Below, piece by piece: positions 25,201 through 36,950 of a DNA stretch of 64,000 nucleotides. The position numbers and the translations under genes are program-made. Under the pieces are notes generated by a model. It had not been told where the DNA came from. It saw nothing but the letters and a program-made list of their open reading frames with translations, and did not search any database. The DNA comes from Micropterus salmoides (taxonomy: Eukaryota; Chordata; Actinopteri; Centrarchiformes; Centrarchidae): the NCBI RefSeq assembly GCF_014851395.1, contig NW_024040040.1, forward strand, positions 18,915,000 through 18,978,999, read 5' to 3'. Positions within the stretch are counted from its first letter, which is position 1. Every line of letters starts with the position of its first letter.

Positions 25201-27124
25201 GCAGGGGAGGTGATGTGTGTTGTGGGTAAACACACTCAGGTGGCGGTGCAGGGCTGTGCCATGTCTCTGCTGTGCTATGTAGGCTGGTAGCAGGCATGGG
25301 GGCCCTGATTACTCTTATTAACACGGAGGGTGTCAGGCACCGGTCCAAATGGCACCGCAGTGACTGTTAGCTTACACATGCACACACACATACACACACT
25401 AGTGGAGCCCGTTCATGTCAAGAGCCTGAGCCAAGAGTCCCAGCTGAACCCTGCCGTTAGGCCCTATGTGTTGCCATGAGCTCAGGAGGAGATCTTTGTA
25501 GTGAGCTGTCAGAGTTTCAACGACTAATATGTTGCCTCATAGTTCTCTGAAGCTGTTGTCTCCGATGCCATTCCAAAAAAAGCAGGAAAAAACTTGCCAG
25601 ATCCCTTATGGAATATTTCAGTTGGCGAAGCTAGAAAGACAGTGGTTACTCATTTTTATATTTTGGGTTAAGACTACCCTTCTTCCCACCCCATCTCCCT
25701 CCTGCCCCACCCACCATTGAAAAGCCATCCCATGAAGCCATTTAGAGGCTTTTTGGTCCACGGCCAAGTTTCACAAAATGCTTTCAACTCTGTGAATTCA
25801 CAATGTACCACTCAGCCTGGCAGATACCGAGCCAGGGTTCATGCATTCATACTGCTCATTGTGGTGATTTCCGCAGGGTTGAAGAGTGCATCGCTTTGTC
25901 CTTCCTGATCTGTAGTCTAACTTTTACAGTATAATTCAAACAGCTACACCCCACAACAGAAGTTCCTTTGTTTTATCCGGGTTTCGGAGGTGAAAGTGTT
26001 ACACACTCTTATTTTGTTGTCAGTCTTCCAGCATAGCAACATGGCCCTCCTAACCATTTGTACTCCCCGAATGATATTTTATTAACTTTTGCCCACAACT
26101 CCTTCCTCCACAACCAGTCGCCGTCCTTATTCTTTGAAGTAAAATGTATCCTCGGTACTCCCTCCTTTCCTGTCTCTTTCCTCAGGTCATAGATGATGAC
26201 AGTTAGCTCATTATCAGTGTTAAACTTAATCATGGCATTTTTAAATGCTGATATTGCTTAAGCTCACAGATCACTTTTGGGTGCTGTATCCTTTCTGGGA
26301 CATGAGGGTCCCAGAGGGTCCTAGATGGTCCCTAACTTTGTGAATGAGTAATTAGCTGCATCTGTTGATTTTTTTTTTTTTGCTTCAGTTGAGGTGTACT
26401 TCTACTACTTTTTAGTAAAACCAAATCAACATTTAGCATAATCATAATAATCATAATAATGATAATAATAAATTAGCATAATTTTACCTGATACAGGTTT
26501 GAACTGATCGCTGAATCAGCTCTGGATTGTATTATTTGCAAGTTTGTAGCAGTTTAACAAGTGAAACCAGATACAAAAACATGTTGTTTTTGTCTTTTGT
26601 ATTTAGTTAGCTAAATCAATTCTCTAAGCGTTATTGTTATCACAGGATTTTAGATTGAGGTCACTGCTGTCAAAGATACCTTGGCAAATTTTTTGCCATC
26701 AGTCTGGTGACACTTTCTGTAAAAGGTCATTGAAGGTTTGAACATATTCTGGCCATTGACAATATAAAACATATACATTCAATTTGTGTTTAATTTCCTT
26801 GAATGAAGGTTTATTGTTTGCATTATAAAAAATCTGTCATTTACATCTTCGAATTTTCAGAAAAGGTTCCCAGTTGTAATGGCAATTTTGATGCTGATGC
26901 AGTGTCGCTACCAGCAGAGTTTCTGGAGCGGGACCACGCATCAATCACGTCACTCCCAGCATTTCATTAATTACCCACATGTCCGATCTCCTCTTCTTCG
27001 CTCGCGGATTCTACACCCCTCCCGCCCACCCTTTTTTCTGTCTGGTCTCCCCATCTCCTTCTTCCTCTCCATAAGTTATAGAGGGGTCAGTCGTGCCTGG
27101 GTGCTACAGCGGATTTCTCCTTCA
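25201..27124. other. Non-coding stretch
   Basis: Contains a T11 run (26,371) and a TAATAATCA-rich simple patch (26,440-26,475). No gene recognised. Confidence 0.5.
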
Positions 27125-27167
27125 CTTTGGATAAAAGCGCCAGCTAAATGAATAAATGTAAATGTAG
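27125..27167 (+). mobile_element. SINE/LINE 3' tail fragment
   Basis: CTTTGGATAAAAGCGCCAGC followed by TAAATGAATAAATGTAAATG is the characteristic 3' tail of a widespread teleost tRNA-derived SINE. The tRNA-like head is missing, so this is a truncated copy or a tail only. Confidence 0.6.
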
Positions 27168-28029
27168 TGAAATCAGTTTTAAAATTCAGAAACTGAACTG
27201 CAATTTAAAGGGAGATTGTCACTGAACAGGAAGCTTACAGACCAGTTTCTACCCAAAAGAAAGCCAGAAAATGGAATAGAATGCAGCTTCAATGCAGTAA
27301 TATGATAAAATCTGCTAAAACTCTTCAGCATAGTAACGGATTCACTCAATAATTTAGTTGTACATTTGAGCACTTTTCCAGTGAACTTCAATCTAAGTTT
27401 CATTTTAGTGTCTGCAGTTTGACTGCAGGGGGAAGTCTGTTTAATGAACCTTTCCTGAACTCATTCACTACAACTGGACAGCCTGAAAGAATGTAGTTAT
27501 AGTGAAAAGACTCCTACCACCCTCACTCAGTGTAAGTAGGTGTATCCCCACAAATTCTGGGATATTGATTGTTTTTGAAAGGCACTCTGGGATGTGTAGG
27601 AAATCATTTGCTGGAGGAAGCTGGGAGAAAAGTAGCAGTTCCAAAACTACACTTCATCACAAAATAACTTACGCTCAGAGGTTAGCAGCAAACAATGATG
27701 GTTGTACTCGGCTCCAAGAGAGAAATAGTGGAGTTTGGCTGCACTGGGAAGCTCCCAGCAGGGTGCGTGTTTAACTGAGTGTGAAGCAGGTCGTTGCTTA
27801 AAATTAAGCATACATTGCTCAGCAAACCATCTGCAGATAAATAAACGCGGAGAAAGAAAATGAATGAAATGCAGTGTTCGTCTCTGCCTCCTCCATGTTG
27901 GTTCCACAGTGCCTGTATCAGGAGAGCCCAGCTCCCCGACTGTAAGATGATTGGCTTCCACAGAACTTATTAAACATAATTGCAAACTAATTAGTACAGC
28001 GATGGCTTGGCACCTCCGTCTAGTGCCAG
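27168..28029. other. Non-coding stretch
   Basis: A 128-codon minus-strand frame (28,033-27,647) has no recognisable domain or splice context. Otherwise unremarkable. Confidence 0.5.
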
Positions 28030-28330
28030 ACACTCAATGTGGGTTTACAACATGCATTTAAATTTTACCCTAATTACCAATCCCTGATTAATTCATGACT
28101 GGGGTGTGCTTTATAATAGTTATTAATAGGGCTGTATAGATTAGATTAAGAATTAATTTCCAAATAAAAACCTGGCATTACATGCATGGGAAAAGCCATG
28201 TGTTGTACAGCGACCTGCGCACGCTGATGTATGTGTTGTGTCACAATGAATTGGTAAAGTACTTTGATTTAACAATCGGGGTTTTCTTTTGTGGGGCGGC
28301 AATTTGTATGAAATCACTTGATCTAATGAG
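28030..28330. promoter_or_regulatory. Candidate conserved non-coding element
   Basis: Repeat-free, with CCTAATTACCAAT, TGATTAATTCATGAC and TAAGAATTAATTTCC cores. Resembles developmental enhancer DNA by motif density only. Confidence 0.27.
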
Positions 28331-29659
28331 GATTTGCTTCAGACCGCTCCTCTAATGAGCATTTGCATTGAATCTGCCACTGAAACATCTGACTGCACCC
28401 ACAAAACACTGCTCAAAACACAAAGAAATCTTCACAGCCCTACCTGCAGTGCCCCCCCCTAATTACATCACGGAGCTAGTTCAAAACAGACTGCATATGA
28501 CATATTGCTCTGTCATAACGCCATCCTCCGGCCTAGCTGGGGCTCGTTAGCCTCAAAACCAAAAAGCCCTACTGCATGGTGACCTGTGAAGTTCTCCAGC
28601 TTGCTCTTGAGGGATTAATTCTGGCCCACACTCCTTGTCCTTCTCTCAAACAACTAATGGTCACAGCATGGACCTCACAATACTTCCTTAATATCCACTA
28701 ATTGAATGGTCGTTAGCAGCCACGGGTCTTGGCACTAGAGCATGCGTGGGTGTGTGTGTGTGCGAGTATACTGATATGCATGTATGTGTCTTCATCTAAC
28801 TACACGTTTGCCTCCACATGCACGTGTATCAGAGTGTATTTGCTTTGCATCAAATGGCCTGGCACCGTTGGCAGGGCGTGCAGGGCACCGGTGGCACAGG
28901 GAGATCATTAATTCGCCCTGCCTCTCTGCACGGCTTATTTTGATGTTTTTGTAATGAGCGCCTGCAAGGGAGGGTAAACAGCGAGAGTCGTCGCGGCCCC
29001 TTTGATGTCAAATGATGTGAGAGGCAATGAGGGTGGAAAAGATGTGGAGGAGCAGGTCTGGGGAAGGAGTGGATGCTGAGAGGCCCGCGAGGAGCGGCGA
29101 AGATGAGGGGAAATCGCTCCTAGGTCGAGTGGCTGCCGGTGATTTCCTGTCACACACACAGGAAGGTGTGAAGAAACCAAGTTGGGTGTATGTGTGCTTG
29201 TCATGGCTTAGGAGTAGAAGTGCGTGTCTGTGTGAGCTCTGGCTTTATGCCCGTTCAAACTGAAAGAGCCCCAAGATTTGTAAAATCTCTCGGATTTGAA
29301 ATGAACAGGGATTAAGTGTTTCTTTTTAATTGTAAAATATAATCATTGGTGGGCGGAGCTATGAATCAACCTTCACATGTCAATGTCATACACCAGAGAT
29401 AGGGGTTTTTAAAGGCTGGAGATATAGAAATAATGAACTGAAACTTGACTTGAACTTGACTTATTTGAGAGTTGACTACCAATAGCTTGAACTTGAATTG
29501 ACCTTAAAGAAAAGACATTTAATTCTGCAAGTCTCAACTTTTGACCTGGTAAAACAAAAGAAAAAACAAAGACAGGCAGGTCTTATAGCCACACAACTTG
29601 ATTTATTAGTGACACTCCCTTTTAAAAACATAATTAACACAGAATTGAAAGGAAAATGG
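28331..29659. other. Non-coding stretch
   Basis: Includes a small TG-rich patch (28,748-28,762) and purine-rich DNA at 29,030-29,110. No gene recognised. Confidence 0.5.
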
Positions 29660-29780
29660 GGTGTTGATGGTGCAGTGGATAAAGCACATGCTTTTGGTGT
29701 GAGAGACCCGGGTCTCCTGGTATAGCAATTGTAAGATGATTTGACTAAAAGCGTCAGCTAAATTAATAAATGTAAGGTAA
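29660..29780 (+). mobile_element. tRNA-derived SINE with internal deletion
   Basis: The head holds a good polymerase III A-box, TGGTGCAGTGG, at 29,668-29,678, followed by GAGAGACCCGGGTCTCC where the B-box (normally GGTTCGATTCC-like) is disrupted. It jumps directly to the tail TATAGCAATTGTAAGATG...AAAGCGTCAGCTAAAT. The middle part, seen in the minus-strand copy at 54,353-54,455, is missing. Without an intact B-box it is unlikely to be transcribed. Confidence 0.8.
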
Positions 29781-29927
29781 TGAAAATGTTATATAGTTGT
29801 GCCATTTTAAATGGTCTACAGATACCTGTCTTGCAATTTGCCCATGAAGTCCTTGATGAAAGTACTTAAGCATTAAAGTTCATTTTGATCATGGAAATAG
29901 TAGTTTGATAAAACAAACTCAACTCAA

Positions 29928-30035
29928 GGTCCACTCACTAGATCTTTCAACTGTATCACATGGTCTTCTAGGTGTTTGATCAGATGAAGACCATGTGATA
30001 CCGTTGAAAATCCCTAAAACTCTAGTAAGTGGACC
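29928..30035. repeat. 108-bp inverted repeat (foldback)
   Basis: The left arm (29,928-29,968, GGTCCACTCACTAGAT...ATCACATGGTCTTC) and right arm (29,985-30,035, GAAGACCATGTGATA...CTAGTAAGTGGACC) are imperfect reverse complements around a short loop. The GATGAAGACCATGTGATA motif of the right arm reappears at 31,106. The arms likely derive from two opposed copies of one short repeat. Confidence 0.8.
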
Positions 30036-30483
30036 ATGTTTTGTCAATTTTGGCGCTGCATTTTAAGACCCTGGGTACCTATTTAGCATTGTTTTTGAAG
30101 TTTAGGGCTTCGCGGTCAAGTTAGTAACCATACATAGGCAGCGTCCAGTTAGACTTTCAAAATAAAAGCACATGTTAACGTTGCGAAATGTCCCAATTTT
30201 GAAACACCATGTTGTTAACATTATGAAACCTCACAATCACTTGGTTAGATTTAGGAAAACATCATGGTTTGGGTTAAAATAATTGCATTACGGACATCAA
30301 GTATGTTACGTAAGTAGCATTATTTGCGTAACTAACGAAAACCTTTGCAATTTACATAACCTATGGAACTTGGATAAAAACAATTAATGTTGACCTTTTA
30401 TTTCACACGGGAAACAAACACCAGCCTCTTGATTGAGCTTGGCTAAGCTGTTGAAAACAGAGGCCCCGGGGGGCCAACGGGGA

Positions 30484-31030
30484 TGTGGGCGAAATCACTG
30501 ATTTTTTCCGACGTTTTAAGTTCAAAATCCGCTTATTTTGTTGCTCCAAGTCTAAGCGGGTGCCATCTTAATTATTGCACAATACGTGCAAGCTGCCTGC
30601 CTTCTCTCTCTCTTTCTGCAGAGAGGAAACGTGCAGCTTGAGAACACATAGTGTCCCGTTGGAGATACATAGACATGCAGGGTACCAAATGAAAGGTCAG
30701 CTCAAGCCTGATCGATTGATGCCCCGTCAAAGGTGGGGTCTTCCGTTCTCAATCTACAGGCCTGTAAAGCATGGGTGTGCTTTTGGTGACAGGAATGTTG
30801 AATATTCACTGTTTTTATCAATATTTCATTTGGAACTTGGTTGTATAGACAGAAAAAGTGTTTTAACAGTAAATATTGCCAAAATATGGACAATCGCCTG
30901 GTATATTTTGAAAATGTTGTATGATAACTGTTGTATTTTAGTTTATTTTCATCAGATTTACAGTTACAATTGCATTCTAGGTGTATTAGAAGATATTGCA
31001 TTATAAGCTTCATAATGATGGTTTTTATGG
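30484..31030 (+). repeat. Dispersed repeat, copy 2 of 2
   Basis: Same family and orientation as 14,150-14,732. It begins near GATGTGGGCGAAATCACTG and ends near TATTGCATTATAAGCTTC. It contains a block at about 30,570-30,645, with a CT-rich tract ending CTGCAGAGAGGAAACGTGCA, not found in copy 1. A 143-codon frame (30,575-31,006) lies wholly within the repeat. It is interrupted in copy 1, so it is probably chance or decayed. Confidence 0.85.
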
Positions 31031-31105
31031 TTTATTGCTTTAAAATATAGCTTTTTTCACCAGGCAATGACTTGAGATTAAAAAGAGGTTGGCAAACCCC
31101 ACCCT

Positions 31106-31145
31106 CTGATGAAGACTATGTGATACAGTTGAAAGCTGTAGAAAG
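31106..31145 (+). repeat. Third copy of the GATGAAGAC..TGTGATAC motif
   Basis: TGATGAAGACTATGTGATAC followed by AGTTGAAAGCTG matches the right arm of the foldback at 29,985-30,010, with few changes, same strand. It is a fragment of a common short interspersed fish repeat. Confidence 0.6.
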
Positions 31146-31934
31146 AGAAGTGACCCTGAAATTGTGATTACTTTGGCTGGACACTTGTTTTGTTTTAATC
31201 TGAAATGATTACACCACTTTAAAAGGCAAATGTTTGGGAAATTATGCAAACTAAGTGCAAAATGATTTTCCCCAGCTTGAAAATTAGTAATGCAAACAGT
31301 CACAGTGGATAGTAAAGATGTAAGTTCAAATCTCAACTCCTGCTGATGGGCACTGTTAGTGGAGTTTTTATTTATAACTGAAACTTTTCTCAAATTAAAG
31401 ATTTTATATGGGACCTAAAAGTTGTCAAACCTTTGCTTAAGTTGCATTGTGGTCTGTCGAACCATAACTTTCTTCCTCATCAAATACGTTGTGTGTAGTT
31501 CTACACACATGCTCGCACAACAAACTCAAAATTCCAGGTAAAATTGCAACATGCACTTCCAAACTCTTTAAGTAAACAGATTCGGGGTAAGCCATAATGA
31601 TTTCTTAGAGTGGGAGATTGACAATTTTCTAATTTTACATTTGTTTCATACCTTTCTGCCCCAGACTTGCATCGGTGTCGCCATGAAGTTTAATTTTAGG
31701 TCAGGAAATATCAGTGGGTAAAAGTGGGCTCTTGATGCTGGGGTGACTCACAGACAAGCTTTGCATTCTCATTTTGCTTTTGATCCCTCCCTTTTGTCAA
31801 TCTTTCTAGTGTTTCCACTCAGTCCACTTGCATCTTTACTTTACCATCTCCCTCTCCTTATTCTCCCCGTCCTTAGTGTGCTATCACTGACCACAATTAG
31901 ACCCCTTCTCCGCTGTCTACCAGTGCAGCATGCT
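31146..31934. other. Non-coding stretch
   Basis: AT-rich. At 31,317-31,335 a GTTCAAATCTC B-box-like motif occurs without a matching A-box. No gene recognised. Confidence 0.5.
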
Positions 31935-32260
31935 GAGGCCCCAGCCGAGGGTGACATCTTGACAGTTTCCTGTTATACCGCAAACAAAAGCACCTTTTTG
32001 AATGATGAGCTGTTATTATGTAAATGGCCTCTGACTGATACTGTCTCAGCACGGCAGAGTCCAGTCGACAGCAGAGGCTGCTGCCATGATAGTTATCATT
32101 TTCATGATTGCGGGGACCTCCGAGAGGCGATGAGGAGAGAAGTGACTGGGGGTCACGTTGGATGAGTAGGTCTGTTTACTGCGTGTGACTGACCCCCATA
32201 TGCAAAGTGCCCTTCTCCCGTTGTAATGGATTGACTTTGAGCAGTACATTTCAGACACAG
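31935..32260. promoter_or_regulatory. Candidate conserved non-coding element
   Basis: Repeat-free block of balanced composition with TGAATGATGAGCTGTTATTATG and GATAGTTATCATTTTCATG motifs (GATA-type inverted sites near 32,088-32,097). Inference from motif content only. Confidence 0.22.
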
Positions 32261-33248
32261 CTGCTGACAAGGTTAAGAAGTTGCTGGTAATTTGTTTCAT
32301 GAGAATCTCAGCCAAAAATACACATTATAGACCCTTTACTGCTGGATTTCTCCTAAATCTGTCAAGTATCATCCCTTGCATTAAATCACGACAGAAAAAT
32401 TTGACAGGGTTACCCTAACCTGTTTTGCCTGTGGCCAGCCTGCGAAATCATCTGAATAATGTCTTTTAACAGAAGAATCTTTGTGAAGTCTGGGAAAAAT
32501 AACCCTAATTATGTCATAATGATTCATTGGGGTTCATTTGGATTGGGTTAAAAGAGCCTGCATTACAGAAGGTGGCATTTACCAAGCAGGAGGGTGTATT
32601 GAAAATACACTCTTAAATTGCATTATGGGAAATGAAGGATACTTCTGTAACTTACTCTCTCTCTTAACAAAAAGCCAGAATATCTCACGCTCTTATCAAC
32701 ATTATTTTTTTTTTATGTCTGTGTAGTGGGTGCGCTAACTTTATGCAAGGCCAATACTATTGTTGTGAGAAGTTTAACCAAAGACTCATTGTTCCTTCTC
32801 TGACTCTTATTTGAATAATGTTTAGGTATGCAGAGGTAAAAATCATAAGAAAACACAAGTTTAGAGGGAAAAAATATACAATTGTACCTTTGCTATCCTC
32901 TTAATCATCTCGCTACCAGTCAGATCTAACTCTCTTTCTCTCTTTTACTCTTTCTAGGTTGGCAACCAATACTCCAACTTTTGTTTTTGGATTGCAGCAC
33001 ATTTTGCAGTTCAGCAGACGTTCAGTAAAATGTGCTACTTCTAAGTAGCACAATGCCTGTCTTTTTCATGAGTCTAGAAAGAGATGCTTCAGTAAGACAT
33101 GATAATACTGTTGCTGCGTTCTTGTGTGCAAGAACTGTTTTTAATTGATTTTCTGTAAATAAAACCTAGGAGGCCCTACAGCAAAGGCCCAACGTGCAAA
33201 GATGTGCGAGCATCAAAGTATAATTTAGGCTTCTTTGGGTCTTTATCA

Positions 33249-33276
<28 letters not shown>
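33249..33276. repeat. (GT)n microsatellite
   Basis: About 14 GT units. Confidence 0.95.
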
Positions 33277-33279
<3 letters not shown>

Positions 33280-33329
33280 TGTGAGCTTGTTTAGAGGAAG
33301 TTGTGTTTGCGTGTAAGCCTTTCAAAAGT

Positions 33330-33351
33330 TTGTGTGTGTGTGTGTGTGTGT
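33330..33351. repeat. (GT)n microsatellite
   Basis: About 11 GT units, 54 bases after the previous tract. Confidence 0.93.
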
Positions 33352-33679
33352 AGGCCTGTGTGGTTGCAGTGACTCACTCTCCCTGACCTCTGCAATGCCC
33401 ACACACACACAAACATAGAGAGAAGCCCAGCGCAAGCTTTGTGCTTTCTCATCAGCCGACCTCTGACACCTGCCAGCAGCCTCTTCGACGTGAAGCTGAG
33501 CCGTATTAACCTGGACCTCTTCTGTTTCAAAGCACAATCATCCGCTGCATAACAACCGTGGCTCGCCGAATCCGTTGCACCACCGCTCGCCGCCATCACG
33601 CAGGGTAGACGTGCAGTAATACATGCACGCTCACACCGCAAATAGGCACCACGAAGCTGTACGGCACACCATCGTGGGG

Positions 33680-33780
33680 AGATGAGAGAAGAAGAGAGGG
33701 GGTTGGGGGGCAGTGATGAATATGAGGAAGAGGGGGGTAATGAATGGGAAAGGGAGGGGGAGAGTGTGTGAGAAAGAGGT
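33680..33780. repeat. Purine-rich low-complexity tract
   Basis: Almost all A and G on the plus strand, with GGGGG runs. The opposite strand gives a proline/serine-rich spurious frame. Confidence 0.8.
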
Positions 33781-33916
33781 GTTGTTGTAGACGAGGTGTG
33801 TTCATATTCTTCACTTCATTGGGTCTCATTATTCCCCAGCATGGGTGTTGTGAGCATGTACATGTATGATTCATCCAAAAGCACCTCAGCATGGCTCAGG
33901 GAAATTACCCTGCGTG

Positions 33917-33918
<2 letters not shown>

Positions 33919-33959
<41 letters not shown>
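33919..33959. repeat. (AC)n microsatellite
   Basis: About 20 AC units without interruption. Confidence 0.97.
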
Positions 33960-33960
<1 letters not shown>

Positions 33961-35261
33961 CCAGTGTACACAATATTAATAATATTTGCTCTTACCAAGA
34001 AATAGAATGAATAGATGAGTCCAGGTAATGATTTCATTGAATTTGTCCATTAAGTTCACTTAAGTGTACGTAGCCATGACCAAATCTGCGCACTCAGTGT
34101 CTATTAACAAGATATTGTGATGTTATAGTGGTATATATTTTTTTCCAACTAACTTAGCTCGAATAAGAGACTTTTTTCTTATAAATATAGACTAGAGAAA
34201 CAAGACAAAGATCCAGTCAAAGCTGCCACTTGAATGTCAGCTGTTGAATGGCATTGCACTCATAAGCACCAAATTCTGGTCTCTCCGCATCCCCAGCTAT
34301 TCACTCTAGTGAGTCTCTGTGGGCCCTTCTCACATGGAGCCCTGCAAACTCAGTCCCCTTTCCCCGCCTTGTCCTAGACCCCTGCTCATATGCTATGTCA
34401 TGAGACAGTGAACTTGTCATCATCAGGTCATCATCTAAAGCTTCTTCTTGATTACGAGTAACTGTTTTAGGATGTTGAAATCGGAGGTTACGTTTAAACG
34501 AAGCGTGCAAAAAAACACCAGAATGGTGTTTTACTACCATTACATATGAGTTACAAATGAGGAACCATGACCTTAATGTTCATGTGTCCAATACAGCATT
34601 GGAAGGAGGACTTCTGCTCATGATTTGTTCTGCAACAACAACCGTAACAGCTACCTTAATTTCACCACTGAGCTAAATGTGATGACTTGCAACATCTTAG
34701 TTCCTTAACTTAATGTACAACTTTCTGAAGTTGGATATGGATACCAGACACACATGCATGTTTTATTGGTTTTAATCCGTATCGACATGTGATGATGCAA
34801 GCACCAGCAGGAAACTGTCAGGGCTCTTTAAGCCACTAAAGAGTTCCTAAGGTAGGCTATATTAAAATCACATTTTGTGAAAAGGCTTTTTAATATTTGC
34901 AACATAATTTACAATAAAATAAAGTAATGACCTCAAAAGCAACATCTATATTGCCAGGAGTGCTTGCCATTTAGCACTGACCGGTGGCTCTAGGACTGCA
35001 ATTCAGACCTTAGACGTCGGACAAAGTTCACACACTGGCATTTAAATTCTCCCGCACACTTGAAAGCCACAATTTGTCTGGAAGGTTAACTTTTGTGAAC
35101 ACTAGGTAACTTACACCAGCTATGACATTAGTCAGATTGGAAGCTGTGGATGTTGATTAATTGGAATTGCCAGTGTGCTGTGCTTTGATGATACTTTGAT
35201 TAAAGAGTAGATTATAGTGCGTAAGTCATATTTCGTTTTGTCCGTGGATCATGGCACATGA

Positions 35262-35535
35262 TTCCATCCACCTATTTTCTGCCCGCTTATCCGGAGCTGA
35301 TTCACGGTGGCAGCAAGCAAGGTAGTCTAGATGTTCTTTTCCCCAGCAACGTATTCCAGCTCCAGCCAGCATGTTCTTGTTCTACCCTGGGGAGTCAGAC
35401 ATCCTGAGAGAGCTCAAAGTAGAGCTGCTGCTCCTTTGAATCAAAAAAAGCCGGGTTGAGGTGGTACAGGAATCTAATCAGGATGCGCCTTCCTTTAGAG
35501 GCATCATTACAGCATGTCCATCTGGTAGGAAAAGG
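35262..35535 (-). mobile_element. Rex3/RTE LINE fragment with 5' inversion
   Basis: From 35,262 to about 35,391 the sequence is a Rex3-type 3' end on the minus strand: the plus strand reads ATTCCATCCACCTATTTTCT then GCCCGCTTATCCGG, the complement of the GATGGATGG-ending tail. From about 35,392 to 35,535 the sequence is an upstream part of the same element type in plus orientation, where TTGAGGTGGTACAGGAATCT encodes LRWYRNL, followed by IRM. This orientation switch within one insertion is what twin priming produces during LINE integration. The copy is heavily mutated and non-functional. Confidence 0.75.
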
Positions 35536-36214
35536 AACATGATTGCACAACTCAGCACAGTATTTTATCGGGCATCAGATTGCTTGTTTATGCGATAAAA
35601 ATGTAGTGGACACAGTCCTTTGTGGTCATAAGTTGCATTCTGAGCCTTGTGTTTAGCTCGTCCAGCGGGCACAGTTGCCGCTGGTATTCACTAAAGGTAT
35701 TATGAGATGAAAATTAATCCAAAATGAATTGTTTAATTTATTATTACGTTAAAAGAAGAATACTCAAAACAACTGCTAACCCTGAGGACAAAAGCACAAA
35801 ATGAGAGATGCACAAACAATCTAAACAAACCTTTTATGGACACGCCTCCTCACCGATCAACACTGTCCCACACAATCACAAATCACATACCTTTCAAAAA
35901 CAAGGTAAACAAAACACACTCACCTGTCTATCCTCCTCCACTCCACAGCTGCAGCTCCACAGCCATCATCTTAAATACTTAAAAACACACATGGACCTGG
36001 ACACACAGTATCAACTGACACACACGTACTCTCACTCTCCCAGCCAGACCAGTATTTATGAAGCTGCCCGCCTGCCTATCTCTTCCCCAGCCCGGGCGAA
36101 TGATTTTCTTTGAGTGCTGTAACTATCATGTCACACCATGTTGTCATTATAGTGATTGCCGACGGCCCTGATAACCTCCCTGCGGTGATTTGTACCATTG
36201 AGGAGTAGTTTCAT
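35536..36214. other. Non-coding stretch
   Basis: A 101-codon plus-strand frame at 35,808-36,113 is histidine/threonine/serine-rich from CA-biased DNA and unsupported. No gene recognised. Confidence 0.5.
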
Positions 36215-36690
36215 TTTTCTCTCTTTCTCTCTGTACTCTCGTTCTCTCCTCTCATCTTGATTGCGGCAGCTCCCATCAGCACACTCGCCCCTGTTTGTAG
36301 TTGCGGTGAAAGAGATCTCTCCTCCATGTTCAACATTTCATCTGCCAGCCGAGGGGAGACGCAACTCCATCATCCTTCTCCACTCCCTCTCTCGCGTCAC
36401 TCTTTCCCTATCTCCCTTTTTTCTTCCTCACACACTCCAGCACAGTCAGAGCTCCCTCCCTCCCTCCTGGTCCCTTTCACTAAACTCTTTACCCTGTACC
36501 TCACAATCCCTCTGTCTTTCTCTGTATCCCCTTTCATTTCGCAGAAAGCATCAGCCATCTCCTGGCATGATACGGCTTGCCATCAGCACTGTTTACCGCC
36601 CGCCTTTGATAGAGGAATCAGCTCTCCCCTCCCTTTTCTTTCCCTCTTTTTCTTTGTTTTCTCCCTCCTTTATTTCTGCCTCTCTCCCCC
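36215..36690. repeat. Pyrimidine-rich region
   Basis: Long CT-rich stretches give two overlapping leucine/serine/proline-rich frames (147 and 158 codons) on the plus strand. Two nested long frames with such composition are typical of CT-rich DNA rather than a gene. Confidence 0.7.
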
Positions 36691-36729
36691 CCTCACGTAA
36701 GTTGTCATTTGTTGCCCATTGTCTCCGTG

Positions 36730-36950
36730 GTATTTAGTGGCGGGGAGATTAGGCAGCTGTGAATGGACTGCAGCTGTCTGTGGTGGATTAGGGGAGTTTA
36801 ATCAAAGTATTTTCTAATGCGCCTCGTAATGATGATCCATAGGGACGGAGGCTCTTTAACAGATAATGATAGCTAGGCTTGCTGCCGGAGATGTCTCGCT
36901 TGGAAGCACCACAGTCGCCGTCTTATTGTTGCTTTATATAGGCCCGGCTT
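36730..36950. promoter_or_regulatory. Candidate conserved non-coding element
   Basis: Directly follows the CT-rich tract. It is repeat-free with CAGCTGTGAATGG and CTGCAGCTGTC E-box-like sites (CAGCTG twice), GGATTAGG and TCGTAATGATGATCC. Enhancer-like by motif content only. Confidence 0.3.

Larger units (their letters stand above)
32261..35261. other. Non-coding stretch with microsatellites
   Basis: Contains three GT/CA microsatellites (listed separately) and a purine-rich tract at 33,680-33,780. Minus-strand frames at 33,291-34,037 run through these repeats and look spurious. No gene recognised. Confidence 0.5.

Noticed and set aside
33249..34037. Histidine/threonine- or cysteine/valine-rich frames on the minus strand
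   Set aside because: They are translations of GT/CA microsatellites.
36257..36737. Two overlapping plus-strand frames of 147 and 158 codons
   Set aside because: They lie in CT-rich DNA and are leucine/serine/proline runs. Two long frames in different phases over the same bases indicate composition, not coding.
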